64,000 bases of DNA from assembly GCF_027111255.2 (NCBI RefSeq), contig NZ_CP114285.2, positions 3,658,001-3,722,000 of the forward strand, written 5' to 3'. The notes under the pieces were generated by a model. It searched no databases, was not told the DNA's origin, and worked only from the letters and a program-made list of their open reading frames with translations. Source of the stretch: Flavobacterium flavigenum. Lineage in GTDB: Bacteria; Bacteroidota; Bacteroidia; Flavobacteriales; Flavobacteriaceae. Positions within the stretch are counted from its first letter, which is position 1; every line of letters begins with the position of its first letter. Shown piece by piece: positions 16,643 through 26,400 of the stretch. The position numbers were made by a program, and so were the translations under genes.

Positions 16643-17989
16643 ATGAACTGGGAACAACTTTTATCTCTTAAAAAACAAGGTGACACAAATAAAAGATTAC
16701 GTATAGAACAAGATGATACGCGCTTAGGTTTTGAGGTCGATTATGACCGAATCATCTTTTCGTCTGCATTTCGGTCTCTGCAGGATAAAACACAGGTAAT
16801 TCCGCTTTCTAAAACAGATTTTGTGCATACTCGTTTAACGCATAGTCTCGAAGTTTCGGTTGTTGGACGTTCGCTTGGACGTTTGGTGGGTAAGAAAATC
16901 ATCGAAAAATATCCTTATTTAAAAGAAGTTCACGGTTATCATATGAATGATTTTGGTGCGATTGTGGCAGCCGCTTCGTTGGCCCATGATATTGGGAATC
17001 CGCCATTTGGACATTCTGGTGAAAAAGCTATTGGAGAATATTTCTCAAGTGGAAAAGGATTAAAATATAAGGATAAACTTACTGCAAAACAGTGGCAGGA
17101 CCTGATTGATTTTGAGGGAAATGCCAATGGATTTTCAGTGCTTACGGCGAGCCGTCCCGGAATAGAAGGAGGACTAAGAATTTCGTATGCTACTTTAGGC
17201 GCTTTTATGAAATATCCAAAAGAAAGCCTTCCAAAAAAACCGACTAATAATATTGCCGATAAAAAATACGGTTTCTTTCAGGCGGATAAGTTATTCTTTC
17301 AGGAAGTTGCGGAAGATATGGGTTTGATTTCGAACAAAGAAGAGGGAGATATTGGTTTTGAAAGACATCCTTTAGCCTATCTGGTTGAAGCGGCAGACGA
17401 TATCTGTTATACCATAATCGATTTTGAAGACGGCATAAATTTAGGTTTGGTTTCTGAAGATTATGCTTTAGAATACCTCATCAAACTGGTAAAGGATAAT
17501 ATTGGCGTTGATAAATACAATTTATTAGAAACTAAAGAAGACCGAATCAGTTATCTTCGTGCTTTGGCAATTGGAGCTTTGATTAATGATGCTGTAGAAG
17601 TTTTTATTGAAAACGAAGAAGCAATTCTGGCCGGAAATTTCCCTTTTGCCTTAACAGATAAAAGCAAATATAAGGCACAGATGAATGATATTATCAAACT
17701 AAGTATCGATAAAATCTACCAAAGCCGTGAAGTAATTGAAAAAGAAATTGTCGGTTATCAAATAATCCAGACTTTGCTGGATAAATTTATCACCGCTTTT
17801 AATAACAAATATGAAGGAACTGCTTCAAATTACGATAAATTAATCCTGAAGATGCTTCCTGAAAAACATCATTTGGAAAAAGGTAATTTGTATGAGCGTC
17901 TGCTTCATATTTGTCATTACGTTTCCCTTTTAACGGATGGAAATGCGTTAGAATTATATGAAATGATTAATGGCAGAAAAAAAAGTTAA
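16643..17989 (+). CDS. dgt: deoxyguanosinetriphosphate triphosphohydrolase (dGTPase)
   Basis: A 448-residue HD-domain phosphohydrolase. Typical dGTPase motifs are visible: SAFRSLQDKTQVIPL near residue 40, RLTHSLEVSVVGRSLG (metal-binding His) near 65, SLAHDIGNPPFGHSGE (HD pair) near 113, and VEAADDICYTIID near 250. It cleaves dGTP or related dNTPs to nucleoside and triphosphate, affecting dNTP pools. The end VIEKEIVGYQIIQTLLDKF fits the C-terminal helical domain. A TATTTTTG box at 16586-16593 is a possible -7 element. Its stop is only 5 bp from the convergent DUF3078 gene. Confidence 0.92.
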   Translation: MNWEQLLSLKKQGDTNKRLRIEQDDTRLGFEVDYDRIIFSSAFRSLQDKTQVIPLSKTDFVHTRLTHSLEVSVVGRSLGRLVGKKIIEKYPYLKEVHGYHMNDFGAIVAAASLAHDIGNPPFGHSGEKAIGEYFSSGKGLKYKDKLTAKQWQDLIDFEGNANGFSVLTASRPGIEGGLRISYATLGAFMKYPKESLPKKPTNNIADKKYGFFQADKLFFQEVAEDMGLISNKEEGDIGFERHPLAYLVEAADDICYTIIDFEDGINLGLVSEDYALEYLIKLVKDNIGVDKYNLLETKEDRISYLRALAIGALINDAVEVFIENEEAILAGNFPFALTDKSKYKAQMNDIIKLSIDKIYQSREVIEKEIVGYQIIQTLLDKFITAFNNKYEGTASNYDKLILKMLPEKHHLEKGNLYERLLHICHYVSLLTDGNALELYEMINGRKKS

Positions 17990-17994
17990 TCCAA

Positions 17995-18993
17995 TTAAAA
18001 AGCATATACAAGGCCAACACCCAGAACTTGTCTTAATTGCATTCTTGGTCCATCATCAATTTGTGATTTTGAACCTGATACAGGATCAACAACATCTTTT
18101 TTAGTTTTAATATCGTCATCATAAACGAGATGAACGCCGATATTGGCTTTTACATAAGCATTAACCACAAGGTCTAAACGTGTATCATAATCGATATCGA
18201 CATTTCCAAAGCGGTTTAAATAATCAGTATATAAAGTCAGTCTGTTTTCGTAAAAAACATTTTTGTAAATCTCGCTTTTCATGTAGCCTGTAAATAAGAT
18301 ACCGAACTCAGCTTTTACTTTCTGGCCTTCTTCAATTAAAATTTGGTTATTAGGGTCAAGAGGGTCGGTAGCATAAACCGCTTTTTTAACACCAAAAGCT
18401 CCCTGATCTGCTAAATCCTGATCTAATACTAAAGTGGTTTTTAACGTGATTGGAGAGAAATAAAAGGTCCTGTTCTTTTTCTTGTCTGAATTTTCTGCTC
18501 CGGCCCCCAGAAAGATATAAGCGGGAGCAAAAGGTTTAGAGATTGCTACATCCCTGTTTGGATATCGGTAACCGTTGGTAAACTGAGTATTGAAATTGAA
18601 TTTTGCAGAATAAAACCAATTAGAGAGAGTATCTTTTCTAAAACCATAAGTGGAGTTAAACTGGATAGCATCATCTGTTTTTCTTAGTTCGGTACCATCT
18701 TGTTTATTCATTCCGTATTTCACTATGAGTTCATTAAACCATTTATGATTGTCTTTAGTGTAGGTTCTGGTAAATTCGCCTTTAAACAATCCTGAAATCG
18801 AACTGGTTCCCCCTGCACTCCAGTTAACAAAGGCAATTTCTGAAATATCAAAACCAAGTTTGTTTTTTTTAGCCCAGTTAGAAGGAGGTGGGGCTATCTG
18901 CCCAGGATCTAATGTCGTTCTGATAATTTGAGAAAAACTGTTTGTTGTAAATAAAATAATGAATAAAAAAAGGGTAGAGCGGAGTAATTTCAT
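17995..18993 (-). CDS. DUF3078 outer-membrane-associated protein
   Basis: A 332-residue protein with a signal peptide (1-21) and a beta-strand-rich body of alternating aromatic strands (WFNELIVKYGMNKQDG, FYSAKFNFNTQFTNGY). It ends in a valine- and aromatic-rich final strand (LRQVLGVGLVYAF), typical of outer-membrane barrels. Two hallmark segments, FVNWSAGGTSSISGLFKGEF and KTDDAIQFNSTYGFR, match DUF3078 of Bacteroidota. The molecular role is unknown. It follows dxs on the same strand, 45 bp downstream of the dxs stop, and may be co-transcribed with it. Confidence 0.85.
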   Translation of the reverse strand: MKLLRSTLFLFIILFTTNSFSQIIRTTLDPGQIAPPPSNWAKKNKLGFDISEIAFVNWSAGGTSSISGLFKGEFTRTYTKDNHKWFNELIVKYGMNKQDGTELRKTDDAIQFNSTYGFRKDTLSNWFYSAKFNFNTQFTNGYRYPNRDVAISKPFAPAYIFLGAGAENSDKKKNRTFYFSPITLKTTLVLDQDLADQGAFGVKKAVYATDPLDPNNQILIEEGQKVKAEFGILFTGYMKSEIYKNVFYENRLTLYTDYLNRFGNVDIDYDTRLDLVVNAYVKANIGVHLVYDDDIKTKKDVVDPVSGSKSQIDDGPRMQLRQVLGVGLVYAF

Positions 18994-19038
18994 TAGGTTT
19001 AACTTTTGATTTCTTTTCGGCTGTGCAAAATACTTATT

Positions 19039-20820
19039 TTATAATTTTTTAAAAAGATTTACAAGACTTTTAACGTCAATTTTGCAAAAATGTTGTTGCT
19101 CAATTACTGTGCCATGTTCAATAAAAATATCCGGAATACCCAAAATTTCTATTTTTTTCACAAAATTATTTGCTGTTGCATATTCTAAAACCCCATTTCC
19201 AAAACCACCAATTTTTGTTCCGTCTTCAATGGTAATGATACAATCAAAAGAGGTTAATATTTTGTCTAGCAAATCATTGTCCAGAGGTTTTACAAATGGG
19301 AAATCGTAATGGGCAATGGTTTCAGGATCATCTAATTCTTTTAAAGCATTGATTACATTATTTCCAATAGCACCGGTAGATAAAACAGCTGTTTTTGTTC
19401 CGGCTTTTAAACAATTTGCTTTTCCAATCGGGACAGTATTGTAATGTCCGAAGTTTTCTGTTGCCCAATTTGGCAAAACACCACGACCACGCGGATATCG
19501 TATTGCTATTGGATGATTTAATCCCAGTTGTGCAGTATATAGAATATTTTGCAGGGCAATTTCATTGATTGGTGCATAAATAATCATATTTGGGATTGCT
19601 CTCAAATATGCAATATCAAAAACACCATGATGCGTTGCGCCGTCTTCGCCAACCAGACCTGCCCTGTCTAAACAAAAAATAACGGGTAAATTTTGTAAAG
19701 CTACATCATGAATCAGCTGATCATAAGCACGTTGTAAAAAAGTAGAATAAATATTGCAGTACACAATCATCCCCTGAGTCACCATTCCGGCGGCCAATGT
19801 AACGGCATGCTGTTCTGCAATTCCAACGTCAAAAGCCCGATCCGGAATTTCATCCATCATGAATTTTAAAGAACTTCCAGATGGCATTGCAGGGGTAATT
19901 CCGATGATTTTTTCGTTCTTTTTGGCTAAATCTAAAATTGTTAAGCCAAAGACATCCTGATATTTTGGAGGAAGATTTTCTTCAGACTTTAAATGAATTT
20001 CTCCGGTAGAAGCATCAAATTTTCCCGGCGCATGATATTTTACCTGATTTTCTTCCGCCTGCTGCAGGCCTTTTCCTTTTGTAGTAACAATGTGAAGGAA
20101 CTTTGGGCCTTTTATCTTTTTTAAGCGATTTAATTCTTTGATTAATAACGGAATATCATGTCCGTCAATTGGACCTGAATAATCAAAATTCAAAGATTTT
20201 ATGATGTTATTCTGCTTCGGGTTTTTTCCGTTTTTAACTGCTGTCAGATACTTTTTTAAAGCACCTACGCTTGGATCGATTCCGATTGCATTATCGTTCA
20301 GAATAACCAGAATATTTGCATCCGTAACCCCGGCATGGTTTAAACCTTCAAATGCCATTCCGCTTGCAATTGAAGCATCGCCAATTATTGCAATGTGTTC
20401 TTTGTCAAAATCTCCTTTTAATTTAGAAGCAATCGCCATCCCAAGGACCGCAGAAATTGAAGTCGAGGAGTGTCCTACACCAAAAGCATCATAAATACTT
20501 TCGTCTCTTTTTGGAAATCCCGAAATGCCGCCAAGCTGTCTGTTGGTATGAAAATTTTCTCTTCTTTCCGTCAAAATTTTATGTCCGTAAGCCTGATGGC
20601 CAACATCCCAGACTAATAAATCATCAGGAGTGTTAAAGACGTAATGCAATGCAATTGTAAGTTCTACCACTCCTAAACTGGCGCCTAAATGTCCTTCTTT
20701 TACCGAAACCACCTCAATAATGAACTGACGTAATTCCTGGGCGACTTGTGCAAGCTGCTCTTCTTTTAAGAGGCGTAAATCGGCTGGATTGTAGATACCT
20801 GAAAGTAAATTGCTTTTCAT
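19039..20820 (-). CDS. dxs: 1-deoxy-D-xylulose-5-phosphate synthase
   Basis: A 593-residue thiamine-diphosphate enzyme of the MEP isoprenoid pathway that condenses pyruvate and glyceraldehyde-3-phosphate. Visible landmarks are WDVGHQAYGHKILTERR near the start, the TPP motif GDASIASGMAFEGLNHAG to NDN, the catalytic-glutamate region FDVGIAEQHAVTLAAGM, and LDRAGLVGEDGATHHGVFD. The length is slightly below the usual 620 or so. The frame is open to an ATG at 20838, but the ATG at 20820 (MKSNLLSGI) better fits the family N-terminus. Confidence 0.95.
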   Translation of the reverse strand: MKSNLLSGIYNPADLRLLKEEQLAQVAQELRQFIIEVVSVKEGHLGASLGVVELTIALHYVFNTPDDLLVWDVGHQAYGHKILTERRENFHTNRQLGGISGFPKRDESIYDAFGVGHSSTSISAVLGMAIASKLKGDFDKEHIAIIGDASIASGMAFEGLNHAGVTDANILVILNDNAIGIDPSVGALKKYLTAVKNGKNPKQNNIIKSLNFDYSGPIDGHDIPLLIKELNRLKKIKGPKFLHIVTTKGKGLQQAEENQVKYHAPGKFDASTGEIHLKSEENLPPKYQDVFGLTILDLAKKNEKIIGITPAMPSGSSLKFMMDEIPDRAFDVGIAEQHAVTLAAGMVTQGMIVYCNIYSTFLQRAYDQLIHDVALQNLPVIFCLDRAGLVGEDGATHHGVFDIAYLRAIPNMIIYAPINEIALQNILYTAQLGLNHPIAIRYPRGRGVLPNWATENFGHYNTVPIGKANCLKAGTKTAVLSTGAIGNNVINALKELDDPETIAHYDFPFVKPLDNDLLDKILTSFDCIITIEDGTKIGGFGNGVLEYATANNFVKKIEILGIPDIFIEHGTVIEQQHFCKIDVKSLVNLFKKL

Positions 20821-20874
20821 TGTAAGGATAAAAAGCAAATTTACGGTTTTAAATTTAATTTTTTTGAATGAGTC

Positions 20875-21621
20875 TTATTTCAAAAAAAGAGGAACAGAAT
20901 ATTGCAGTCTGATTTTTTTTCCGTTGAGTTCCCCTGGTTTCCATTTAGGGCATAAGCTGAGAACTCTTATTATTTCTTTTTCAACAGGTTCTTCCATTGC
21001 CGGTGAACATTCAAGAAATGAAACTGTACCATTTTTTTCTACAGCAAAAGCGAGATTAATATTGATTTTCCAATAACTTGCACCTTCTGGTTTTTTATAT
21101 TCTTTCATAAAAAAAATATGAAACTGTTCTATTCCACCGGGAAATTCAGCATTTATTTGAGATGGGGCTTCTACGGCAGGAGTAGTTTTACTAGTTACTT
21201 TTACAGAGCTGTTTTTGTCATTATTTGTTTTTTCAGACTGAATTTTTTTGTTTTCTTTATGTATTGCAGATTTTACAAGAATTTCTTTTACTAGTGGTGA
21301 AACGGAATGATTAGGATTGTTTTTGAAAGAAGGTTTTTTAGAAGGAATAATTTCTTCATTATTAATTTCAATGTTTTTTTTAGGAAGTTTCAGGTTATCT
21401 TCTTTTGATAGTTGAGAGGTGTCAGGAATCTGTTCAGATTTGTTGGTATTATAGTTTTTTTTATCTAAAACTTCAATTTCAACTTCGTTATTTTGTTTTT
21501 TGTTTTCTTTATCGGTACAGCTAAATAAAGTTGTTCCAATGAAAAAAATAAGAAACATTAAAAATATTTTATGATTGTATGCATGCATGTTACGTTCAGA
21601 TATGGTTGTTTTGGACCTCAT
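20875..21621 (-). CDS. TonB-C-terminal-domain protein (N-terminally short paralogue)
   Basis: A 248-residue protein with one membrane segment ending in a lipobox-like LFSC (about residues 20-34). A long lysine/asparagine-rich linker follows (about 35-150), then a TonB-like C-terminal domain (about 155-248; EFPGGIEQFHIFFMKEYKKP, NGTVSFLECSPAMEEPVEKE, PKWKPGELNGKKIRLQYSVP). It aligns with the next gene upstream from that protein's membrane segment onward, but lacks its N-terminal cysteine domain. It may contribute to energy transduction or envelope anchoring; the partner is unknown. Start ATG 21621 or 21588. Confidence 0.75.
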   Translation of the reverse strand: MRSKTTISERNMHAYNHKIFLMFLIFFIGTTLFSCTDKENKKQNNEVEIEVLDKKNYNTNKSEQIPDTSQLSKEDNLKLPKKNIEINNEEIIPSKKPSFKNNPNHSVSPLVKEILVKSAIHKENKKIQSEKTNNDKNSSVKVTSKTTPAVEAPSQINAEFPGGIEQFHIFFMKEYKKPEGASYWKININLAFAVEKNGTVSFLECSPAMEEPVEKEIIRVLSLCPKWKPGELNGKKIRLQYSVPLFLK

Positions 21622-21670
21622 GTTTTACATTTGTAATCGTATTTATGAAATATAAAAAAAACTCTTGTTT

Positions 21671-22621
21671 TTAATATTTGTTTTCAGAATCGTCTCCGGT
21701 TTTAGTCACTTTGACGGAAGTGATTTTTGAAAATTTCCGTTTTCTTTTCTTAATATTAAGAGTGTCTAAATCAAATTTTATAAAAAAGTCATAATAAGTC
21801 CTGACTTTTCTGCCGTTTGTTTCACCTGGATACCATTTCACTGATTTTTGTAAAATTCTTATAGCTTCTTTTTGGGGAGCATCACCAGGGCTTTCAATAG
21901 TTTTTATTTCATTTAAAGTTCCATCCTTTTCAATTATAAAAGACATTTTAATTTTTCCGGTTGTTTTTTTTAAATCTTTAGGTATTTTATATCCATTCCT
22001 GAAAAGATCATAGAAAACTTCAATTCCTCCTGGATAGTCAGGAACAACTTCAATACCAACACCTCCATAGATAGTATTGTCTTCGTAAATATCATTTAAA
22101 GGAATTGCAGCTCCGCATTTTGTTTTTTCAAATGAAAACGTTTTTTCGGTTTTACTAAATGAATGCGTAGTTAATTTAGATTTCCGATTTTTTACTATTT
22201 CTTTTTTATGCTTTGAAGTAGAATCTATTTGAGTATTTTTTATACTTGTTGGATCTTCAACAACTTCTACTTTGTTAATTTTTTTCTTATTTCCATCTTT
22301 ATCAGAGCAGCTAAACAAGGTTGTTCCCATCGCAATAAACAATGCCAGCAAAAATATTTTATGATAATACGTTTGAGAATATAATGTGCGATCCGGAATT
22401 TGAATAGTAACGGAATCTAATTGCGAATTTTTAAATCTGCCGCAAATACTTCCATTTTGATTTTGAATGAAATAATGCTGAATTTCAGCCGGAAGCATCA
22501 CAGTAAAATCAACCACCGTTTTAGAACAGCTCATACAGAAACGGCCATTATCTTTTGGCGTCATCTTATCCCAGTTTTCCTGGCAGGGTTCCGGTATGGT
22601 GATTTTGTAATTTCTTTCCAT
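21671..22621 (-). CDS. TonB-family protein with N-terminal cysteine-cluster domain
   Basis: A 316-residue protein. Residues 1-75 form a small domain with conserved cysteines (PEPCQENWDKM; RFCMSCSKTVVDFT), common in Bacteroidota TonB-like proteins. A membrane segment (about 85-105; HKIFLLALFIAMGTTLFSC) and a basic linker follow, then a TonB-like C-terminal domain (about 175-280; DYPGGIEVFYDLFRNGYKIP, VKWYPGETNGRKVRTYYDFF). The CMSC pair could bind metal or form disulfides. The paralogue directly downstream (gap 49 bp) suggests tandem duplication. The exact function is unknown. Confidence 0.75.
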   Translation of the reverse strand: MERNYKITIPEPCQENWDKMTPKDNGRFCMSCSKTVVDFTVMLPAEIQHYFIQNQNGSICGRFKNSQLDSVTIQIPDRTLYSQTYYHKIFLLALFIAMGTTLFSCSDKDGNKKKINKVEVVEDPTSIKNTQIDSTSKHKKEIVKNRKSKLTTHSFSKTEKTFSFEKTKCGAAIPLNDIYEDNTIYGGVGIEVVPDYPGGIEVFYDLFRNGYKIPKDLKKTTGKIKMSFIIEKDGTLNEIKTIESPGDAPQKEAIRILQKSVKWYPGETNGRKVRTYYDFFIKFDLDTLNIKKRKRKFSKITSVKVTKTGDDSENKY

Positions 22622-22668
22622 GCTTGAATTTCAGGATTTAAAAGTAATAAAAATAAAGTGTAAAGTTC

Positions 22669-22676
22669 TATTTTTG
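22669..22676 (+). promoter_or_regulatory. probable -7 box of tadA
   Basis: TATTTTTG lies 5 bp before the tadA ATG and matches the TAnnTTTG consensus, implying a very short or leaderless transcript. The -33 element is not clear. Confidence 0.4.
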
Positions 22677-22681
22677 CAATT

Positions 22682-23125
22682 ATGATAAATCCCTTCACCG
22701 ACGAATATTTTATGAAGAAAGCTTTGCAGGAAGCTGAAATGGCTTTTAATAAAGGCGAGATTCCTGTTGGAGCTGTTATTGTTGTGGCCGATAAAGTAAT
22801 TGCAAGCAGTCATAATTTAACGGAATTGTTAAATGATGTTACAGCACATGCCGAAATGCAGTCGATAACCGCAGCAGCAAATTTTCTCGGAGGGAAATAT
22901 TTAAAGGACTGTACGTTGTATGTTACACTGGAACCCTGTCAGATGTGTGCCGGTGCTTTGTACTGGAGCCAGATTTCTAAAATTGTTTTTGGTGCACGTG
23001 ATGAACAACGGGGATTTATGAATATGGGAACAAAACTGCATCCTAAAACTACTGTTGTTTCAGGAATAATGGCGAATGAAGCTGCCGATTTAATGAAGCG
23101 TTTTTTTCTCGAAAGGAGGAAATAG
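22682..23125 (+). CDS. tadA: tRNA(adenosine34) deaminase
   Basis: A 147-residue zinc-dependent nucleoside deaminase. The catalytic HAEMQ (about residues 57-61) and PCQMCAGALYWSQI (about 87-100) give the His/Glu and Cys-x-x-Cys zinc site. The N-terminus (YFMKKALQEAEMAFNKGEIPVGAVIV) is typical of TadA. It converts A34 to inosine in tRNA-Arg(ACG) and is normally essential. A guanine-deaminase-like role is a weaker alternative. It is divergent from the TonB-family gene. Confidence 0.9.
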   Translation: MINPFTDEYFMKKALQEAEMAFNKGEIPVGAVIVVADKVIASSHNLTELLNDVTAHAEMQSITAAANFLGGKYLKDCTLYVTLEPCQMCAGALYWSQISKIVFGARDEQRGFMNMGTKLHPKTTVVSGIMANEAADLMKRFFLERRK

Positions 23126-23142
23126 TCTTTAAAAACCTGATC

Positions 23143-23226
23143 CTTAGCCCAGATGCAAGCGGCATCTCCCAATTTAGAAAAACAAGGTTTTATTAGCCGT
23201 AGTTTTTGTTAGCGGGAATATAGCGT
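23143..23226. repeat. dispersed 'TAGCCC-GAT' palindromic repeat, copy 2
   Basis: It contains TTAGCCCAGATGCAAGCGGCA, then TTATTAGCCGTAGTTTTTGT and TAGCGGGAATATAGCG. The motif order matches the copies near 15931 and 31790. It fills most of the gap between tadA and the alpha-2-macroglobulin gene; nothing else was seen there. Confidence 0.6.
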
Positions 23227-23417
23227 ACAGATGGAAACAGCTCCTCATTACTCATATAACACTTATAAACTTCAACAAAAGTTAAAAAAACATCTTACGG
23301 AAATTTCTTCTAAAAATATTTTACTTTTAACATAATTTAAATTACTTTTTACTGTTATGCAATTAATAGTAAATTCTGTTAATTTTATAGTTTTCTAACC
23401 CATTAACTCTAAATCAA

Positions 23418-26400
23418 GTGAAAAAAGGATTATTTCTAGTACTTTATGTTTTTTTTATTTTTCAATCCTGCGGAAGAAAATCAGCTGCAGATTTTAATTC
23501 CGATTTTTCACTATTTAAAGACTATATAGTCAGTTTTACCGGAGGAATTGTTTCTTCAGATTCTGATATTCGTGTGGTTTTGGCTTTTGATAAAAACGAC
23601 TGGAAACCGAATCAGGAACTGGATGACGATTTGTTTGATATTTCACCAAGTGTTAGCGGGAAAGTGGTAGCGCTTTCTACAAGTACTTTAGCTTTTATTC
23701 CGGAGAAAAAACTAAAGCCGGGAACAGAATATCAGGTTACTTTAAATTTAGATAAGCTGACGGCAATTCCGAAAGAGAAAGAAGAGCAACTTTCAAAATT
23801 CAACTTTACAGTTAAGACTGTTAAACAGGATTTTACTATAAATACGGCTGATATCCAGTCCTATAGCAAAGAATATCAATACTTAAACTGTGTTTTAAAA
23901 ACGGCTGACAATATTGATCTGGAAACGGCGAAAAAACTAGTTGAAGCTAAACAGAAAGGAAATGATCTTAAAATTAAATTTGATAGAAATCCGGCTTCTG
24001 GCAAAGAGTTTCATTTTATAATTGACAGTATCCAGCGTTATTCTGAAGCTACAAATCTGGAAATTATTTATGACGGGGATGATTTTGATATCGATCAAAA
24101 AGGACAAATCGATTTTCCGATTACCGGTATTAATGAGTTTAAAGTTATAAAGGTTGAAGTTCCTGATGGTAATAACCAGTCGGTTGTAATCAATTTTTCT
24201 GAACCTTTAGAAAAAGGACAGGATTTTGCAGGATTGGTTTCGATTCAAAATACTAATAATCTGAAGTTTTCTACTCAGGGAAATTTACTGAAAGTTTATT
24301 TTACGAATCAAAATGCCCCTAAAAAAGAGGAGGCAATTCCGGTGGTAGTTGAAGAACCGGTTTATGCTGCTGCTGATACTGCTGCCGTTGCAGTAGATTC
24401 AGCGTCAGTTGTAGTTGATTCAGCTGCCGCTGCTGTTGAAGAAGTAGAAGTTGTTGAAGAAGTTGCAGAGCCCGAACCCGAGCAAGTTATTACTGGGGAA
24501 TTATTGTTAGAGGTTTTTCAGGGAATTGAAAGCCAGTACGGTAAAAAACTGGAAGCAAATTACTCAGAGAAAATTTCTTTTGATCAGATAAAACCAAATG
24601 TCCGCTTTATTAAAAACGGAACGATTCTGCCAAGTTCAAATAATTTAAAATTGAATTTTGAAGCTGTAAATCTTAGTGCGGTTGATGTAAAGGTTTATAA
24701 AATTTATAAAAATAATATTCTGCAGTTTCTTCAGTATAATGAATTAAACGGAGCTCAGAATCTCAAGAAGGTGGCACAACCGATCGCCAAAACAACACTA
24801 AACTTAAAAGAAAGTACGCTTGTAAATTTAACCAAATGGAATACGTACGCTTTAGACTTGTCTAAAATTATAAAACCGGAACCGGGTGCAATTTACAGAG
24901 TGGAATTTGAGTACAAAAGAAAATATTCGTTATACAAATGTAATAGTTCAGACGAAGATTCAAATCAGGAAGAGGAAGAAGAGGTTGATGAAAATGATGT
25001 AAACTACAGCGGTAACTCCTACGACGATTATTACTATGATGATTATGACTGGAGAGAAAGCCAGGATCCATGTTCTGGTTCGTATTATTATAATGCTAAA
25101 ATTGCAACCAATATTCTCGCGACAGATTTAGGTGTAATTGCAAAGAGAGGCGAAAATAAATCGTATTTATTTGCAGTAAATAATATTGTAACAACAGAGC
25201 CGGTTTCGAATGCAAAAGTGGATTTGTATAATTTCCAACAGCAGAAAATTACTAGTGGAAGTACAGATAGTGATGGAATTGCATCTTTTCAACTCGATAA
25301 ATTCGCTTATTTTGCTATAGTTACTTTAGGAGATCAATCGACTTATGTGAAGCTGGATGACGGACTTTCGTTGTCTGTCAGTAATTTTGATGTTGCCGGT
25401 GAGACTTTACAGAAAGGTTTAAAAGGTTTTATTTACGGAGAAAGAGGCGTTTGGCGTCCGGGTGATAATTTGTATTTGTCTTTTATTTTAAATGATGTTT
25501 CAAATAAACTTCCGAAATCACATCCAATTAAATTCAGACTGAATGATCCAAACGGAAAAACCGTTTATCAGACCGTTCAAAAAACAAATGAATTAAATCA
25601 TTATGCGTTTATAGTTCCAACTAATTCAGAAGCACCAACAGGAAACTGGGAAGCTATGGTAAGCGTTGGAGGAGCAAAATTCTATAAGAGTATTAAGATT
25701 GAAACGATCAAGCCAAATCGTTTGAAAATCAAAAATACGTTTAGCAGAAAAACACTTTCTTCATCCTATCCAAATACAGATAATCTGGAAGTTACCTGGC
25801 TGCACGGAGCCATTGCGAAAAATTTGAATGTAGAAATGCAGGCAAAATTCTCTCAGCAAGCCACAACTTTCAAAGGATATGAAAAATATACTTTTGATGA
25901 TTTAGCACGTCAGTTTAGTACAGAAGAAATCAATGTTTTCTCAGGAAAATTAAATGAAAGTGGAAAAGCATCAGTTAATATCCAGCCAAGATTACAAGGT
26001 CAGGCGCCTGGAATGCTTCGTGCATCCTTCATTACAAAAGTGTATGAAGAAGGAGGTGATTTTAGTACTGATGTAATGTCAACAACTTATTCGCCGTATA
26101 AAACCTATGTCGGAATTAAATCGCCGGAGCCTAATAAATATGGCATGCTGGAAACCAGAACCAATAATCGTTTTGAAGTGGTAACGGTTGATGAAAGCGG
26201 AAGACCAAAATCGGTTCGTAATCTTGAAGTGAGAATCTATAAAGTAGAATGGAGATGGTGGTGGGATTCTTCGAGTGATAATTTATCAAATTACAATTCG
26301 TCGAATGCTACAACATCCTATAAATCCACTATAATAAATACTGATTCCAGCGGAAAAGGAAGCTTCCAGTTTGCTTTATCAGATGAAGAATGGGGACGTT

